From positions 1,054,001-1,118,000 of the forward strand of contig NZ_WFKL01000001.1 in the NCBI RefSeq assembly GCF_009208105.1: DNA of 64,000 nucleotides, written 5' to 3'. The notes beneath the pieces were generated by a model. The model was not told the origin of the DNA. It made no database searches and saw only the letters and a list, made by a program, of their open reading frames with translations. This DNA is from Rouxiella sp. S1S-2 (GTDB taxonomy: Bacteria; Pseudomonadota; Gammaproteobacteria; Enterobacterales; Enterobacteriaceae). The translations under genes were made by a program, and so were the position numbers. This document shows positions 35,370-42,872 of the stretch, one piece after another. Numbering within the stretch: position 1 is the first letter of the stretch; the number at the start of each line of letters is the position of its first letter.

Positions 35370-35942
35370 ATGAATAACTCTCACCACATTATCCATATCG
35401 ACGGTCATCCATTCCAAGCTGATGATAGCGGGCTGTGGAACCTGACAGAGATTTGGAAGACGTTGGGTCTTACCCGCTCTAAAGCTCCATCTGAATGGCG
35501 AACAATAGAGGCTAAGCGCTTCGCAGGATGCCCGCAAAAAATGCGGTCATTAGGTCAGGGTGTTACATCCCACATTCTTGCAGACAAGCAGGTAACTCTA
35601 CGCTATGCCGGTTGGGTCTCCTTCAAGTTCGAAGATATGGTCTACGCAGCCTTCGAGGCCGTCTTAGCAATGCCGGAAGTTGCCGCTGTGGTGGCTAACA
35701 AGATGGTCGAGCTAGGCTATCGAGCCGAGGCCGAATTACTGGAGCGTCACACCAATGCTGATGCAGACTATGCTATTAGGCAGTGTAACCGACTCTTCAA
35801 AAAGGTTGACCAACGTAGCCCTGAGCACCTCTATAAAGCTGTCCAGAATGGTACTATGACCAAGGAAAGAGCGTTAAGTCTAATCCCATCTAAGAGCGTC
35901 TGGGCTGGCCGTGTGGAGGCTATTTATGTCTATGATTTCTAA
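35370..35942 (+). CDS. KilA-N-domain protein of the element
   Basis: The protein is 190 aa from the ATG at 35370 (AAAAAGG 9 nt upstream; the frame is open to 35319 without a ribosome site). Residues about 5-105 fit the KilA-N DNA-binding fold: SGLWNLTEIWKTLGL, a tryptophan in SEWRTIEAK, and YAGWVSFKFEDMVYAAFEAV. KilA-N proteins of phages are mostly DNA-binding regulators or antirepressors. It is the first gene after promoter 2, so a role in element control or in taking over the helper is plausible. The next gene starts inside its end by 17 nt. Confidence 0.75.
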   Translation: MNNSHHIIHIDGHPFQADDSGLWNLTEIWKTLGLTRSKAPSEWRTIEAKRFAGCPQKMRSLGQGVTSHILADKQVTLRYAGWVSFKFEDMVYAAFEAVLAMPEVAAVVANKMVELGYRAEAELLERHTNADADYAIRQCNRLFKKVDQRSPEHLYKAVQNGTMTKERALSLIPSKSVWAGRVEAIYVYDF

Positions 35943-36237
35943 CATACCAACAAGCTCTGCTAGCCCCAAAGTCCAAAAGCCAGACTGTAGAGTCCCTGAC
36001 CGTCGATTCATTGACCCGCGCACACCTGAGGGCCGTATGACTCTCCGTTATCGTGGCTACAGGACTGAAGTCATCCTGAAGGAGCTTGGTCTGGACCCAG
36101 AAGATGCGACCCGCGAGCGCCGACCACGAAACGAACTGATAGCGCAACTGGTCGCTATGAAACTGTCGTCAGCTCACGTTAGTAACTCGCCAACCTGCTC
36201 AGTTTTGAGCGCGTTAAGCTCCTCAGCCATAACCTAA
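35926..36237 (+). CDS. Unknown 103-aa element protein
   Basis: The small basic protein starts best at ATG 35926, which has GGAGG 8 nt upstream and overlaps the KilA-N gene by 17 nt. The middle (about 25-80) contains DRRFIDPRTPEGRMTLRYRG and KELGLDPED, an arginine-rich region compatible with nucleic acid binding; the C-terminal 20 residues are Ser/Thr-rich and low in complexity. I do not recognise a family. Overlap with the preceding gene suggests co-translation. Confidence 0.6.
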   Translation: MSMISNIPTSSASPKVQKPDCRVPDRRFIDPRTPEGRMTLRYRGYRTEVILKELGLDPEDATRERRPRNELIAQLVAMKLSSAHVSNSPTCSVLSALSSSAIT

Positions 36238-36272
36238 TTTTAACCTTTTGAGCTGACCTATGCGGGGAGACC

Positions 36273-36292
36273 GTAGGCATTACCTTGCCTGC
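36273..36292 (+). repeat. Small hairpin between GAGACC repeats before the scaffold-like gene
   Basis: GTAGGCA and TGCCTGC form a 7-bp stem (one wobble) with loop TTACCT, flanked on both sides by GAGACC direct repeats. It lies in the 99-nt gap before 36337 and may be an RNA processing or regulatory element. Confidence 0.35.
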
Positions 36293-36336
36293 GAGACCGA
36301 TAAGCTCACACACACAAACTCAGAAGGAACCTAATC

Positions 36337-36819
36337 ATGATGTTCGATAACAACGATTTTAAACTCCAAGTCTCCGACATTAGTCTTTACGAAAACACCT
36401 GTGTCATTGAGGGTCAGAAACAGCCTCTCAGCTTTGCCATTAAAACCCAAATCCCTGCCTATCTCTCAGGCCTGCCAGCACGCTCCGCTCCTGCACTGGA
36501 ACTCCTAGAGCAACTTGCAGCTGCTGGAGTCAACATCAAGAACTTCTTCAGTGAAGATTTAGTGGCCGCTTACAGCCTCCATCAACAAGCCAAGGCCAAG
36601 GCAGCAGCCGAACAGGAAGCGATGGCTAGACAGCAGCGGGAACGCTTTGCAGAGATGACTATGAGTGAGGCTGAGCGCGACAATCGGGATGCTGAACGGG
36701 CTGCACGTAAACGGGCCATGCAAGAACATGGGGATTTAGTCAGACAAGCGATGACCTCAAGCAACCATAGCCGCGCCGCTGGTCTGGTGGAAGGTATGAA
36801 CTGGATGGATAACATTTAA
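36337..36819 (+). CDS. Putative scaffold-like coiled-coil protein of the element
   Basis: The protein is 160 aa. Residues 1-75 are mixed; residues about 80-145 are highly charged and helical, rich in Ala, Glu, Arg and Gln (AKAKAAAEQEAMARQQRERF), consistent with a coiled coil. It ends in a short hydrophobic WMDNI. Size, charge pattern and position just before a coat-like gene fit a phage scaffolding protein, as gp9 precedes gp10 in T7. No clear homolog is recognised. AAGGAA lies 8 nt before the ATG pair at 36337/36340. Confidence 0.45.
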   Translation: MMFDNNDFKLQVSDISLYENTCVIEGQKQPLSFAIKTQIPAYLSGLPARSAPALELLEQLAAAGVNIKNFFSEDLVAAYSLHQQAKAKAAAEQEAMARQQRERFAEMTMSEAERDNRDAERAARKRAMQEHGDLVRQAMTSSNHSRAAGLVEGMNWMDNI

Positions 36820-36925
36820 GCCCCAGCCCACCAACGGCCACACTAGCAATGCTAGCCTCAAGTGACATTTGGTCCTGACCCAAGGTTGGGACCCCAACAG
36901 AAAACTAATTCGGAGAATAATTATT

Positions 36926-38002
36926 ATGACAAACGTAACCGTAACAAATAGCGCTGATGCAGCTCAGACCTTTAATACTACCGGTCCTCTAACTGGTAAT
37001 GCTGCTTCTACCCGTCAGACCACAGGGGAAGCCTCCAAGCAGTTCGGTATTGAGCCAGCGTGCATCATTAATGGTGATAACATTCGCATTGATGAAGGCT
37101 TGCCGACCAATGCAGACCCACAGGTATACGCTCTATCGCTGGCTAAAATGGTCAAACAGATGCTGAACAGCGTCCTGACCGATGCTACTGCTAATATACC
37201 TTTCCCTGTGGAACTGTTGCCGACACGTAACTCATGGCCGACCCCTATCATTTCTCACACTCTGGCTGACCGCTCTGTTGCTGTACCAGTCCGTGGTGGT
37301 GGTAAACCTGAAGTCGTAACAGCCCCTTCTGGGTCTGAGATTACCGTAGAGCCTATCGAGAAGGCGCTGCTAGTCAGCTTCCAGTCCAAGCTATGGGATG
37401 CCAAGGTGACCACTGGCTACACCTCCCAGACCCTGCACCAAGATGCGTTGAACATTTGCGAAAATGTAGTCCGCTCCATTAACTCTCAGATGGTTGACGT
37501 CCTGACGACCTCCAAGTTACTGAAGTCAGTCACTCACACGCCGCTCACTGGCTCCCTTTCTGATAAAGCTGAAACCATCATGGACGCTTTATTTGAAAAC
37601 ACGGAGTCCTCTCTAGGCTCGCAGGTGTCTGATTACGGTATCATCGCCCATGAGTCCCAGCTAAAAGCTCTCGGACGTCTGGCTGCTAAACAAGGGTTTG
37701 GTGGTGACGAGGCCATCAAAGACATGCTGGGAACAGACCTCGCTTACTACAACGGGGCTGACCGTGGAGTCTTCATGATGGCTAAGGGGTTTACAGCTCT
37801 TTCATTCGGCTGCCTGCGCCATGATGGTGAACATGTTTCGGTTGTCCTCAGTCGAGACGGTGACGCTCAAGCTCATGACCTTGAGGTTCTAGGGAAAGTA
37901 TTCGTGGTCGCAGAAGCTGCTACGAGCGTAGTAATGGGAGGTGGTGTTAAACCTGCGGTCCTGCCTGTTGTTAAACGTATTCAGTTCGGCGCTGCAAGCT
38001 AA
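36926..38002 (+). CDS. Putative HK97-fold major capsid protein of the element
   Basis: The protein is 358 aa from ATG 36926 (GGAG 10 nt upstream; the frame extends to a TTG at 36869 with no site). After a Thr/Asn-rich N-arm come features expected for a coat protein: an E-loop-like stretch RGGGKPEVVTAPSGSEITVE, a long spine-like helix with QTLHQDALNICENVVRSINSQ, the segment YGIIAHESQLKALGRLA, and a C-terminal beta-rich part with VVLSRDGDAQAHDLEVLGKV. It is the most expressed-looking gene by position, followed by a terminator. Fold assignment is from pattern only and needs structural comparison; identity to T7 gp10 is not evident. Confidence 0.55.
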   Translation: MTNVTVTNSADAAQTFNTTGPLTGNAASTRQTTGEASKQFGIEPACIINGDNIRIDEGLPTNADPQVYALSLAKMVKQMLNSVLTDATANIPFPVELLPTRNSWPTPIISHTLADRSVAVPVRGGGKPEVVTAPSGSEITVEPIEKALLVSFQSKLWDAKVTTGYTSQTLHQDALNICENVVRSINSQMVDVLTTSKLLKSVTHTPLTGSLSDKAETIMDALFENTESSLGSQVSDYGIIAHESQLKALGRLAAKQGFGGDEAIKDMLGTDLAYYNGADRGVFMMAKGFTALSFGCLRHDGEHVSVVLSRDGDAQAHDLEVLGKVFVVAEAATSVVMGGGVKPAVLPVVKRIQFGAAS

Positions 38003-38030
38003 TCCAATACTCAGACCCACTAGCCCCAGT

Positions 38031-38070
38031 TACCTAGATGTCCCTTAAACCGGATGTCTAGGTATGTTTT
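38031..38070 (+). terminator. Terminator after the coat-like gene
   Basis: TACCTAGA (38031-38038) pairs with TCTAGGTA (38057-38064), followed by TGTTTTATG. It lies 28 nt after the stop, similar in place to the late terminator after gene 10 in T7. Confidence 0.7.
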
Positions 38071-38086
38071 ATGTTACCGGTAACAT
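38071..38086. promoter_or_regulatory. Perfect palindrome matching the GntR/IdnR operator consensus
   Basis: ATGTTACCGGTAACAT is a perfect 16-bp palindrome and matches ATGTTA-N4-TAACAT, the E. coli GntR/IdnR operator consensus. Its core TGTTA-N4-TAACA also occurs in both operators before the PTS operon at 62029 and 62061. It lies between the coat-gene terminator and a 26-codon frame. Confidence 0.6.
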
Positions 38087-38113
38087 TAACTAAAGACACA
38101 CAGGAGGCCCGTT

Positions 38114-38194
38114 ATGGACTTTATGTCATTACACGATGCTTACCTACTGTCTGTCTTTCTGATGGCTTTGGTTAGGCTCTTGGGTGGGCAATAG
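38114..38194 (+). CDS. Possible 26-aa hydrophobic peptide
   Basis: A 26-codon frame starts at ATG 38114 with a perfect AGGAGG 7 nt upstream. The peptide has a hydrophobic central segment (AYLLSVFLMALV) after an acidic start (MDFMSLHD). It could be a membrane-active micropeptide or a leader. The GntR-like palindrome sits 28 nt upstream. No family is recognised and translation is unproven. Confidence 0.35.
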   Translation: MDFMSLHDAYLLSVFLMALVRLLGGQ

Positions 38195-38476
38195 AGGACT
38201 TTTAGTTTACCAAGGTACCGACCCGTGGGGGATGTATAACAAAAATCTGAGGACCCACTTAATACATAGTCCCATCCTCAAGTCCCCCCATCGGCCCTCC
38301 GAATGCTGTACGTAAAGTCATGACGGGGAGGTGTGCTACAGGTTCTACTCCTTATTTGGGAATCGAACTGAAGCTTGACCAAAGATAACTCGATGTGTAA
38401 CCTACACCGTAACCAACTGGGTTCAATGGTCTTTAAGAAACAAAGAGTTAGTAACCTATTGTCTTCGATGCTTGGG
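38195..38476 (+). other. Right-end noncoding region of the element
   Basis: 282 bp with no convincing gene, between the micropeptide frame and attR. It contains runs of C and G such as GTCCCCCC near 38283 and several short inverted repeats. It could hold an origin or packaging site; nothing specific is recognised. Confidence 0.4.
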
Positions 38477-38586
38477 TTCCCTTCACCCGCTCCAAGACAC
38501 TTCTTAAAGCTTCCTAACTAACTGAATCCTAAGGGACATGGCTTAAAGCCATCCATTAGTTTTACTCTCTGTAACTAACACTGTGA
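38477..38586 (+). repeat. attR: right 110-bp direct repeat
   Basis: Matches 32014-32123 except T for C at 38539. It begins with the last 18 bp of tRNA-Gly, without the rest of the tRNA. Chromosomal sequence resumes at 38587. Confidence 0.92.
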
Positions 38587-39176
38587 AGCAGAGCAATTTT
38601 GCGAACCACGTAGCACACCGATGTTCATGCTTTTTCCCATATGACTCACCCAAACAGCCGATATGAATAAATAGCCCCGCTATTTCCGCGATCTGTTCCA
38701 AAGCATTTTTGACGGTAAATTTGCCATTCCGCACCGGTCGCTGATGCCTGCAAAAAGTCGACCTGCACCTACCAAGCCTGACAGCATGAACAGTACCCTG
38801 TATTTTCTGTTAAGCGGGTCTTCACACGTTATACATATTTGGCCTGAGCGTGATGGGCTTTTGGATGATTTGAAAACGCTTCTTCTTAATATGATCCCTT
38901 AACCCATAGGGCAAATGATGAAAAAGAGTTCTGATATCTATTTCTTACCTGAATGGCAAAAATAGCTGACTAAAAAGTACAACAATATCAGTGAGAGGGC
39001 TTATGACGTTTTTTTCAATCTGCATACGGTATTGATATTGTCCTTTTTAGGTCTGTATTTATGTGGATTTTATGACACAGGTACAAATTAAAATTATTTA
39101 AAAAAACAAAATATCATGTTTGCTGTCCAATTCTTACCAACACCAAGGAACCTAACTAGCAGAGGATATTTTAAAT
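38587..39176. other. Post-attR region with only fragmentary frames
   Basis: 590 bp with no confident gene. Short frames are present: 38744-38902 (+), 52 codons, and a minus-strand frame from 38734 that runs into attR and reads 49 codons of apparently unique sequence before the repeat. Both may be relics of an earlier insertion at this tRNA. AT content rises strongly towards 39176. Confidence 0.4.
38744..38902 (+). CDS. Hypothetical 52-aa frame
   Basis: ATG at 38744, stop TAA at 38900-38902. The peptide starts with a Pro/Lys-rich stretch and continues with [11 protein letters not shown] and [12 protein letters not shown]. No ribosome site is seen and no family is recognised; an internal ATG gives a 38-aa version. 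It may be a gene fragment. Confidence 0.25.
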   Translation: MPAKSRPAPTKPDSMNSTLYFLLSGSSHVIHIWPERDGLLDDLKTLLLNMIP

Positions 39177-39527
39177 ATGCTAGAAAAAGAAAAAGCAAGG
39201 CTTACGACTATGTTCGAGACTGTTCTTGATCTTTCTAAAATATATCACTCTAAAAGTGTGGTTATTCTGACAAACAGCGATTGCCCCACTGATATTTTGA
39301 AGGCAGCTGTTAACGCCGTGAGTTCAAGAGGCGCTTCACGCCACATAGTAAAATTAAACGAACAAAACATCCCCAGCGAAATTGTTTGGTCTAGTGAATT
39401 AAACCTAAAAATGATCGATGCAAATAATGAGGATTTAGCTCAGAAAATATTAGTCGAAGTTGACCTCGTTTTTGAAGCACTAAATTCTTCTTACATGCAC
39501 GTCAATAACCTGTTCACCTATCACTAG
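39177..39527 (+). CDS. Hypothetical protein, 116 aa
   Basis: The protein is of mixed alpha/beta character with no signal or membrane segment: a helical start (EKEKARLTTMFETVLDLSKIY), a strand SVVILTNS, and a C-terminal helix. No family is recognised. AGAGGAT lies about 10 nt before the ATG. It is AT-rich compared with the core genome and is 15 nt upstream of another small unknown gene, so the two form an accessory pair next to the tRNA hotspot. Confidence 0.55.
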   Translation: MLEKEKARLTTMFETVLDLSKIYHSKSVVILTNSDCPTDILKAAVNAVSSRGASRHIVKLNEQNIPSEIVWSSELNLKMIDANNEDLAQKILVEVDLVFEALNSSYMHVNNLFTYH

Positions 39528-39542
39528 AATTTTGGAGTTACA

Positions 39543-39809
39543 ATGAGTTATGAAGAACCCAATGCACTCTATGCTGAAGCGTGTAAATTGATTGGCGATA
39601 CTGCTTTTCATTTTGCCGTGATGGGAAAAGAAACAAATAAATCCGAAATAGCAGATTTTTTGAAGTCAACATTGCGCGAGAAGAAAGAATCTCGACAGTC
39701 TGTAGAAAAATCTCTGCTGTATGCAATAAAACTTTTAGAAGAGTCTTTTGACAATGAGGCCAAAGAATCAAAATCTGCTTTTGAAGATAAAACATGTCAA
39801 AAAAAGTAA
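39543..39809 (+). CDS. Small protein, possibly DUF2767 (FumD-like)
   Basis: The protein is 88 aa and helical. The arrangement LYAEACKLIGDTAFHFAVMG, then ADFLKSTLREKKES and SLLYAIKLLEES recalls the enterobacterial DUF2767 family that includes E. coli FumD, but the match is weak and from memory. GGAGTT lies 7 nt before the ATG. AT-rich and paired with 39177-39527. The lysine-rich tail runs past the likely domain end. Confidence 0.45.
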   Translation: MSYEEPNALYAEACKLIGDTAFHFAVMGKETNKSEIADFLKSTLREKKESRQSVEKSLLYAIKLLEESFDNEAKESKSAFEDKTCQKK

Positions 39810-39962
39810 CGCTTCGATATGATTTTTATTATTTTCCTCATGTACCTAAATGTTGCTTTACTGGCAATTTTTTTTTGATTAAAACGAGAGAATTATGTCC
39901 CGTTTTATATCAGAGATATTTACACGTAATTTACCCTCTTCACCTTAATGAGTTTCGAGGGA

Positions 39963-40748
39963 TCAGTATGTATAAAGTATTGCCATATTTACCGACGTCT
40001 GGTTGGGTCTGAACACGATTGGGCTATCCTTGGCCTGTTTGTCTAGCCAGGTATAGCCGATACTGGCCAACGTGCCCCAGTGCGCAGTGAACTGGTGGCT
40101 CCATGTCAAGCTGCTGTCCACCCCATAAAATCCGCCGTTGGCCTGGTATGGGGCATAACCTGAACGAAGACCCTGTGAGTGACTCACGCCATAAAAGGTA
40201 TTCATGTAACGGCTGTCGCCAAACAGTGCCGCGCTTTGAAGGGCTATCGTGTCAGTTTCATTCTGGAAGGGAAGCAGCGTCGCCGATGTCCGATACTGCA
40301 CGCCTTGCCCGTCGGTGAGTGGGAGCGTAGCTTTACCTTCGAAGGTCAACCAGGGGGTCACTGACCAGCCAACCGCGATGGCGGTATTCAATGCGGCATT
40401 GATATTGCCCATGCCTTTAAGTTTGTTTGAACCGTCTCGCCAGTTTGAGTCCTGATCTGAACGGCCCAGACTATATCCCAACGTATGTTCGAGATAAAAA
40501 CCGTTGTCGCTTTGCAGGTCATAGCCTAGGCCTTTCTGGCTATCGAAGAAAAATGCCCCGTCCCGAACCTGCAGTACGGGGGCAACCTGCCAGTGTCGTT
40601 TATCCGATCCGCTGTAACGCGGCGAATTTTCTCCTCCCATGCCTACTGTCAGGCTCGGCGCCGGTGTGGCAGTCTCCGCACGTGCAACGGCAATGCTGCT
40701 GGTGAAGGCAAAACAGATAATGTGCAGCAACAGTTTTCTGGTTATCAT
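39963..40748 (-). CDS. MipA/OmpV-family outer membrane protein
   Basis: The protein is 261 aa with a signal peptide (about 1-23, cleavage after ARA). It has the MipA/OmpV pattern: VGMGGENSPRYSGSDKRHWQVAPVLQV at the start, alternating beta-strands, and a C-terminal barrel end PNQTSVNMAILYTY with terminal aromatic residue. MipA proteins are outer-membrane barrels sometimes linked to cell-wall enzymes or antibiotic response. It is divergent from a two-component system, 129 bp apart, a common arrangement in which the regulator controls the mipA-like gene. AGGAG precedes the start. Confidence 0.87.
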   Translation of the reverse strand: MITRKLLLHIICFAFTSSIAVARAETATPAPSLTVGMGGENSPRYSGSDKRHWQVAPVLQVRDGAFFFDSQKGLGYDLQSDNGFYLEHTLGYSLGRSDQDSNWRDGSNKLKGMGNINAALNTAIAVGWSVTPWLTFEGKATLPLTDGQGVQYRTSATLLPFQNETDTIALQSAALFGDSRYMNTFYGVSHSQGLRSGYAPYQANGGFYGVDSSLTWSHQFTAHWGTLASIGYTWLDKQAKDSPIVFRPNQTSVNMAILYTY

Positions 40749-40877
40749 CGTAACTCCTCATCACTCATCATTCATTAATCGACCAACAAAAGCGGATTGC
40801 AGCCGCGTCTGAAACGCAGAGTATGAAGAGGCAGTGTCAATTTACTGTCGGGGAAATATTAAGAAACGGTCAAGGTA

Positions 40878-41585
40878 GTGAACATGCAAACAAAGCGAGT
40901 CCTGATTATTGAAGATGATGCTGATGCAGCCGACGTGCTCGACGCCTATTTAAAGCGGGAAAAATACGAGGTTGTGATTGCGGCAGATGGGCTGATTGGG
41001 CTTGAAATAGTTCAACGTTGGAAACCAGACCTTATTTTGCTTGATGTGATGTTGCCGGGAATGAGCGGAACCGAAGTGCTGTCAGCCGTGCGCCGCAAGA
41101 GTAATACGCCAGTCATTATGGTGACGGCGATGGGTGACTTGCCGGACAAGATCGGTGCGCTACGCTACGGCGCTGATGATTACGTCGTTAAACCCTACAA
41201 TCCCGGCGAAGTAGTCGCAAGAGTTCAGGCTGTGTTACGCAGAACATCCTCTTTGGCAGAAAACACCGCGTCGGGATCGTTGCGCTGGCAGAATTTAGAC
41301 GTTGACACTGAGGCCCTTGTCGCCAGCGTCACAGACGATACGGGAAGCTTGAACTATCTGGATTTAACCCCCACCGAGTTTAGCGTATTGACCACGCTGA
41401 TGAGCGCCCCAACGCGGCCTTTCTCACGCCAGTATCTCCTCGAACGCTGCTTGCCGGAGAGTGAGGCGTTAGAACGCGTTGTCGACACCCATGTTTATAA
41501 TTTGCGTAAAAAGCTGGAGTTTGCGGGTGTTAGCGACGTACTGGTCAATGTTCGAGGCGTGGGTTACAGGTTCAGACAGCCATGA
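40878..41585 (+). CDS. OmpR/PhoB-family response regulator
   Basis: The protein is 235 aa. The receiver domain (about 5-118) has acidic residues EDDAD, phospho-acceptor Asp56 in LLDVMLPGM, Thr in MVTAMGD and Lys in VVKPY. The C-terminal winged helix (about 135-232) ends with VVDTHVYNLRKKLE and RGVGYRF. It overlaps the sensor kinase gene by 4 nt (ATGA). Likely targets are the divergent mipA-like gene and the RND pump downstream, inferred from position. Confidence 0.92.
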   Translation: MNMQTKRVLIIEDDADAADVLDAYLKREKYEVVIAADGLIGLEIVQRWKPDLILLDVMLPGMSGTEVLSAVRRKSNTPVIMVTAMGDLPDKIGALRYGADDYVVKPYNPGEVVARVQAVLRRTSSLAENTASGSLRWQNLDVDTEALVASVTDDTGSLNYLDLTPTEFSVLTTLMSAPTRPFSRQYLLERCLPESEALERVVDTHVYNLRKKLEFAGVSDVLVNVRGVGYRFRQP

Positions 41586-42769
41586 TTAAGGAGAATCATC
41601 AATCTCTTTGGCGCTGGATTTGCGTGCGTATTCTCATGCTCGCGATAGGTTCGGTCATCGTCATCGCTTTTTGCATGTGGATTCGTTTTGCTTTGGTGAA
41701 TCTTTGGATCCTTCATCAAATGCCGCTTTCTGTGAGAAATGAACTGGGGGTATTGCTGGAAAATCCTGCGGCCAATCCGTTACGTTTTCATCAGCTTGTC
41801 GATAAATGGTGGGGTATTCAATATTCCGTTCCTTCGATTGCGTCGGCGGACTGGATAATGGTCGGCGTGTTGGTTGTTGTTACCATTCCTTTTATCCTCG
41901 TATTGGGATTACGCTCGGCACGCCCCTTATCCTCTCAATTTAGCCGCCTGGCCTCTGCGGCTGGCGCGGTATCACGGGGGCAATTTTCCACCCGAGCGGA
42001 GCCGGTAAAAGGGGCGCCCGCCGAGTTGATTCAGTTCACCGAAGACTTCAACACAATGGCGCTCAAGCTCGCTCGCTATGATAAAGAGCTTCGTACCTCT
42101 CATGTGGCGATGGCGCATGAGTTGCGCTCGCCGCTTACGGCTGCAATGGGAAGGCTTCAGGGCATGCTTGACGGTGTCTTTGAAGCAGAACCGCGGCAGC
42201 TCGAGATGGTCATGAAACAGCTCGTTCATTTAAGTCGGCTTATCGAAGAGCTGCATCTTCTCTCTCTGGCGGATGCTGGCCAGCTAAGTCTGGATAAATG
42301 CGAAGTCGATTTGGCGGAATTGCTGCGAGAGCGAGTGACGTGGTTAAAGCCTCAGTCGGCGGCCGTTGATATGAATATTTCCGTTGAGGCCGCGGGCGAT
42401 TGCCGCTATGTGGGCGATCCTTTCCGTCTGGGGCAGGTCTTTACCATCTTGATGGAAAATGCGCTGCGCTATGCCTCAGAAGGCGGTGAGTTGGCGATTA
42501 AAGTCTGTCCTTTGCCCGCAGGATGGCAGATTTTATTTTGTGATCGAGGGCAGGGCGTAGAGGACGCATTTCTTTCGCAAATATTTGAACGATTCACTCG
42601 AGCGGAAACGTCTCGTGCTCGCCACTTCGGGGGCAGTGGTTTAGGTCTCTCCATTGCCCGAGCAATCTGTGAGGCGCACGGCGGTTCGATCATCGCCTAT
42701 CATGCTACCGACGGTGGATTAATGGTGAGCATCGAGCTGCCTGCCAAACAACAAGCCGCCGCTGAGTAA
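41582..42769 (+). CDS. Sensor histidine kinase
   Basis: The protein is 395 aa. Two membrane segments (about 11-34 and 88-111) frame a small periplasmic loop of about 50 residues. A HAMP linker follows, then the dimerisation/phospho-acceptor helix with His179 in MAHELRSPL, and the ATPase domain with N box (MENALRYA), G1 (DRGQGVED) and G2 (GGSGLGLSIA). It pairs with the regulator at 40878. The short sensor loop suggests detection of an envelope or membrane signal. Overlaps the regulator gene by 4 nt. Confidence 0.92.
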   Translation: MIKENHQSLWRWICVRILMLAIGSVIVIAFCMWIRFALVNLWILHQMPLSVRNELGVLLENPAANPLRFHQLVDKWWGIQYSVPSIASADWIMVGVLVVVTIPFILVLGLRSARPLSSQFSRLASAAGAVSRGQFSTRAEPVKGAPAELIQFTEDFNTMALKLARYDKELRTSHVAMAHELRSPLTAAMGRLQGMLDGVFEAEPRQLEMVMKQLVHLSRLIEELHLLSLADAGQLSLDKCEVDLAELLRERVTWLKPQSAAVDMNISVEAAGDCRYVGDPFRLGQVFTILMENALRYASEGGELAIKVCPLPAGWQILFCDRGQGVEDAFLSQIFERFTRAETSRARHFGGSGLGLSIARAICEAHGGSIIAYHATDGGLMVSIELPAKQQAAAE

Positions 42770-42872
42770 ATATGAAATAAAGTGTCTGTCTTGACGCTTC
42801 CTTGATGAAATATCCAATGAATCTGGACAGAAGCTGGATTGAATAGCGCTATATCAATTCAGGGGTTCAGTT

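Larger units (their letters stand above)
32014..38586 (+). mobile_element. Integrated element at tRNA-Gly: candidate satellite of a T7-like phage (about 6.46 kb unit)
   Basis: The element is bounded by 110-bp direct repeats, the left one overlapping the 3' end of tRNA-Gly. All recognised genes point the same way: tyrosine integrase, DUF4145-like protein, KilA-N-like protein, a 103-aa unknown, a scaffold-like protein and a coat-like protein. Two identical 16-bp cores of a T7-type phage promoter (34422 and 35061) lie in a 0.97-kb stretch without genes. No phage RNA polymerase, replication, portal, tail, terminase or lysis gene is recognisable. The combination fits a satellite expressed by a helper phage polymerase. 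Boundaries are read directly; the satellite nature is inference. Confidence 0.75.

Noticed and set aside
32014..38586. Simple decayed P4- or lambda-like prophage
   Set aside because: No primase, repressor, tail or lysis remnants are seen, and the gene set with phage-polymerase promoters is compact and intact, so decay alone is a poor explanation.
38543..38734. Minus-strand 63-codon frame crossing attR
   Set aside because: Its last part is translated repeat sequence and it lacks a ribosome site; at most it is a gene fragment.
39794..40012. 72-codon frame overlapping the end of the mipA-like gene
   Set aside because: No ribosome site and it overlaps a well-supported minus-strand gene.
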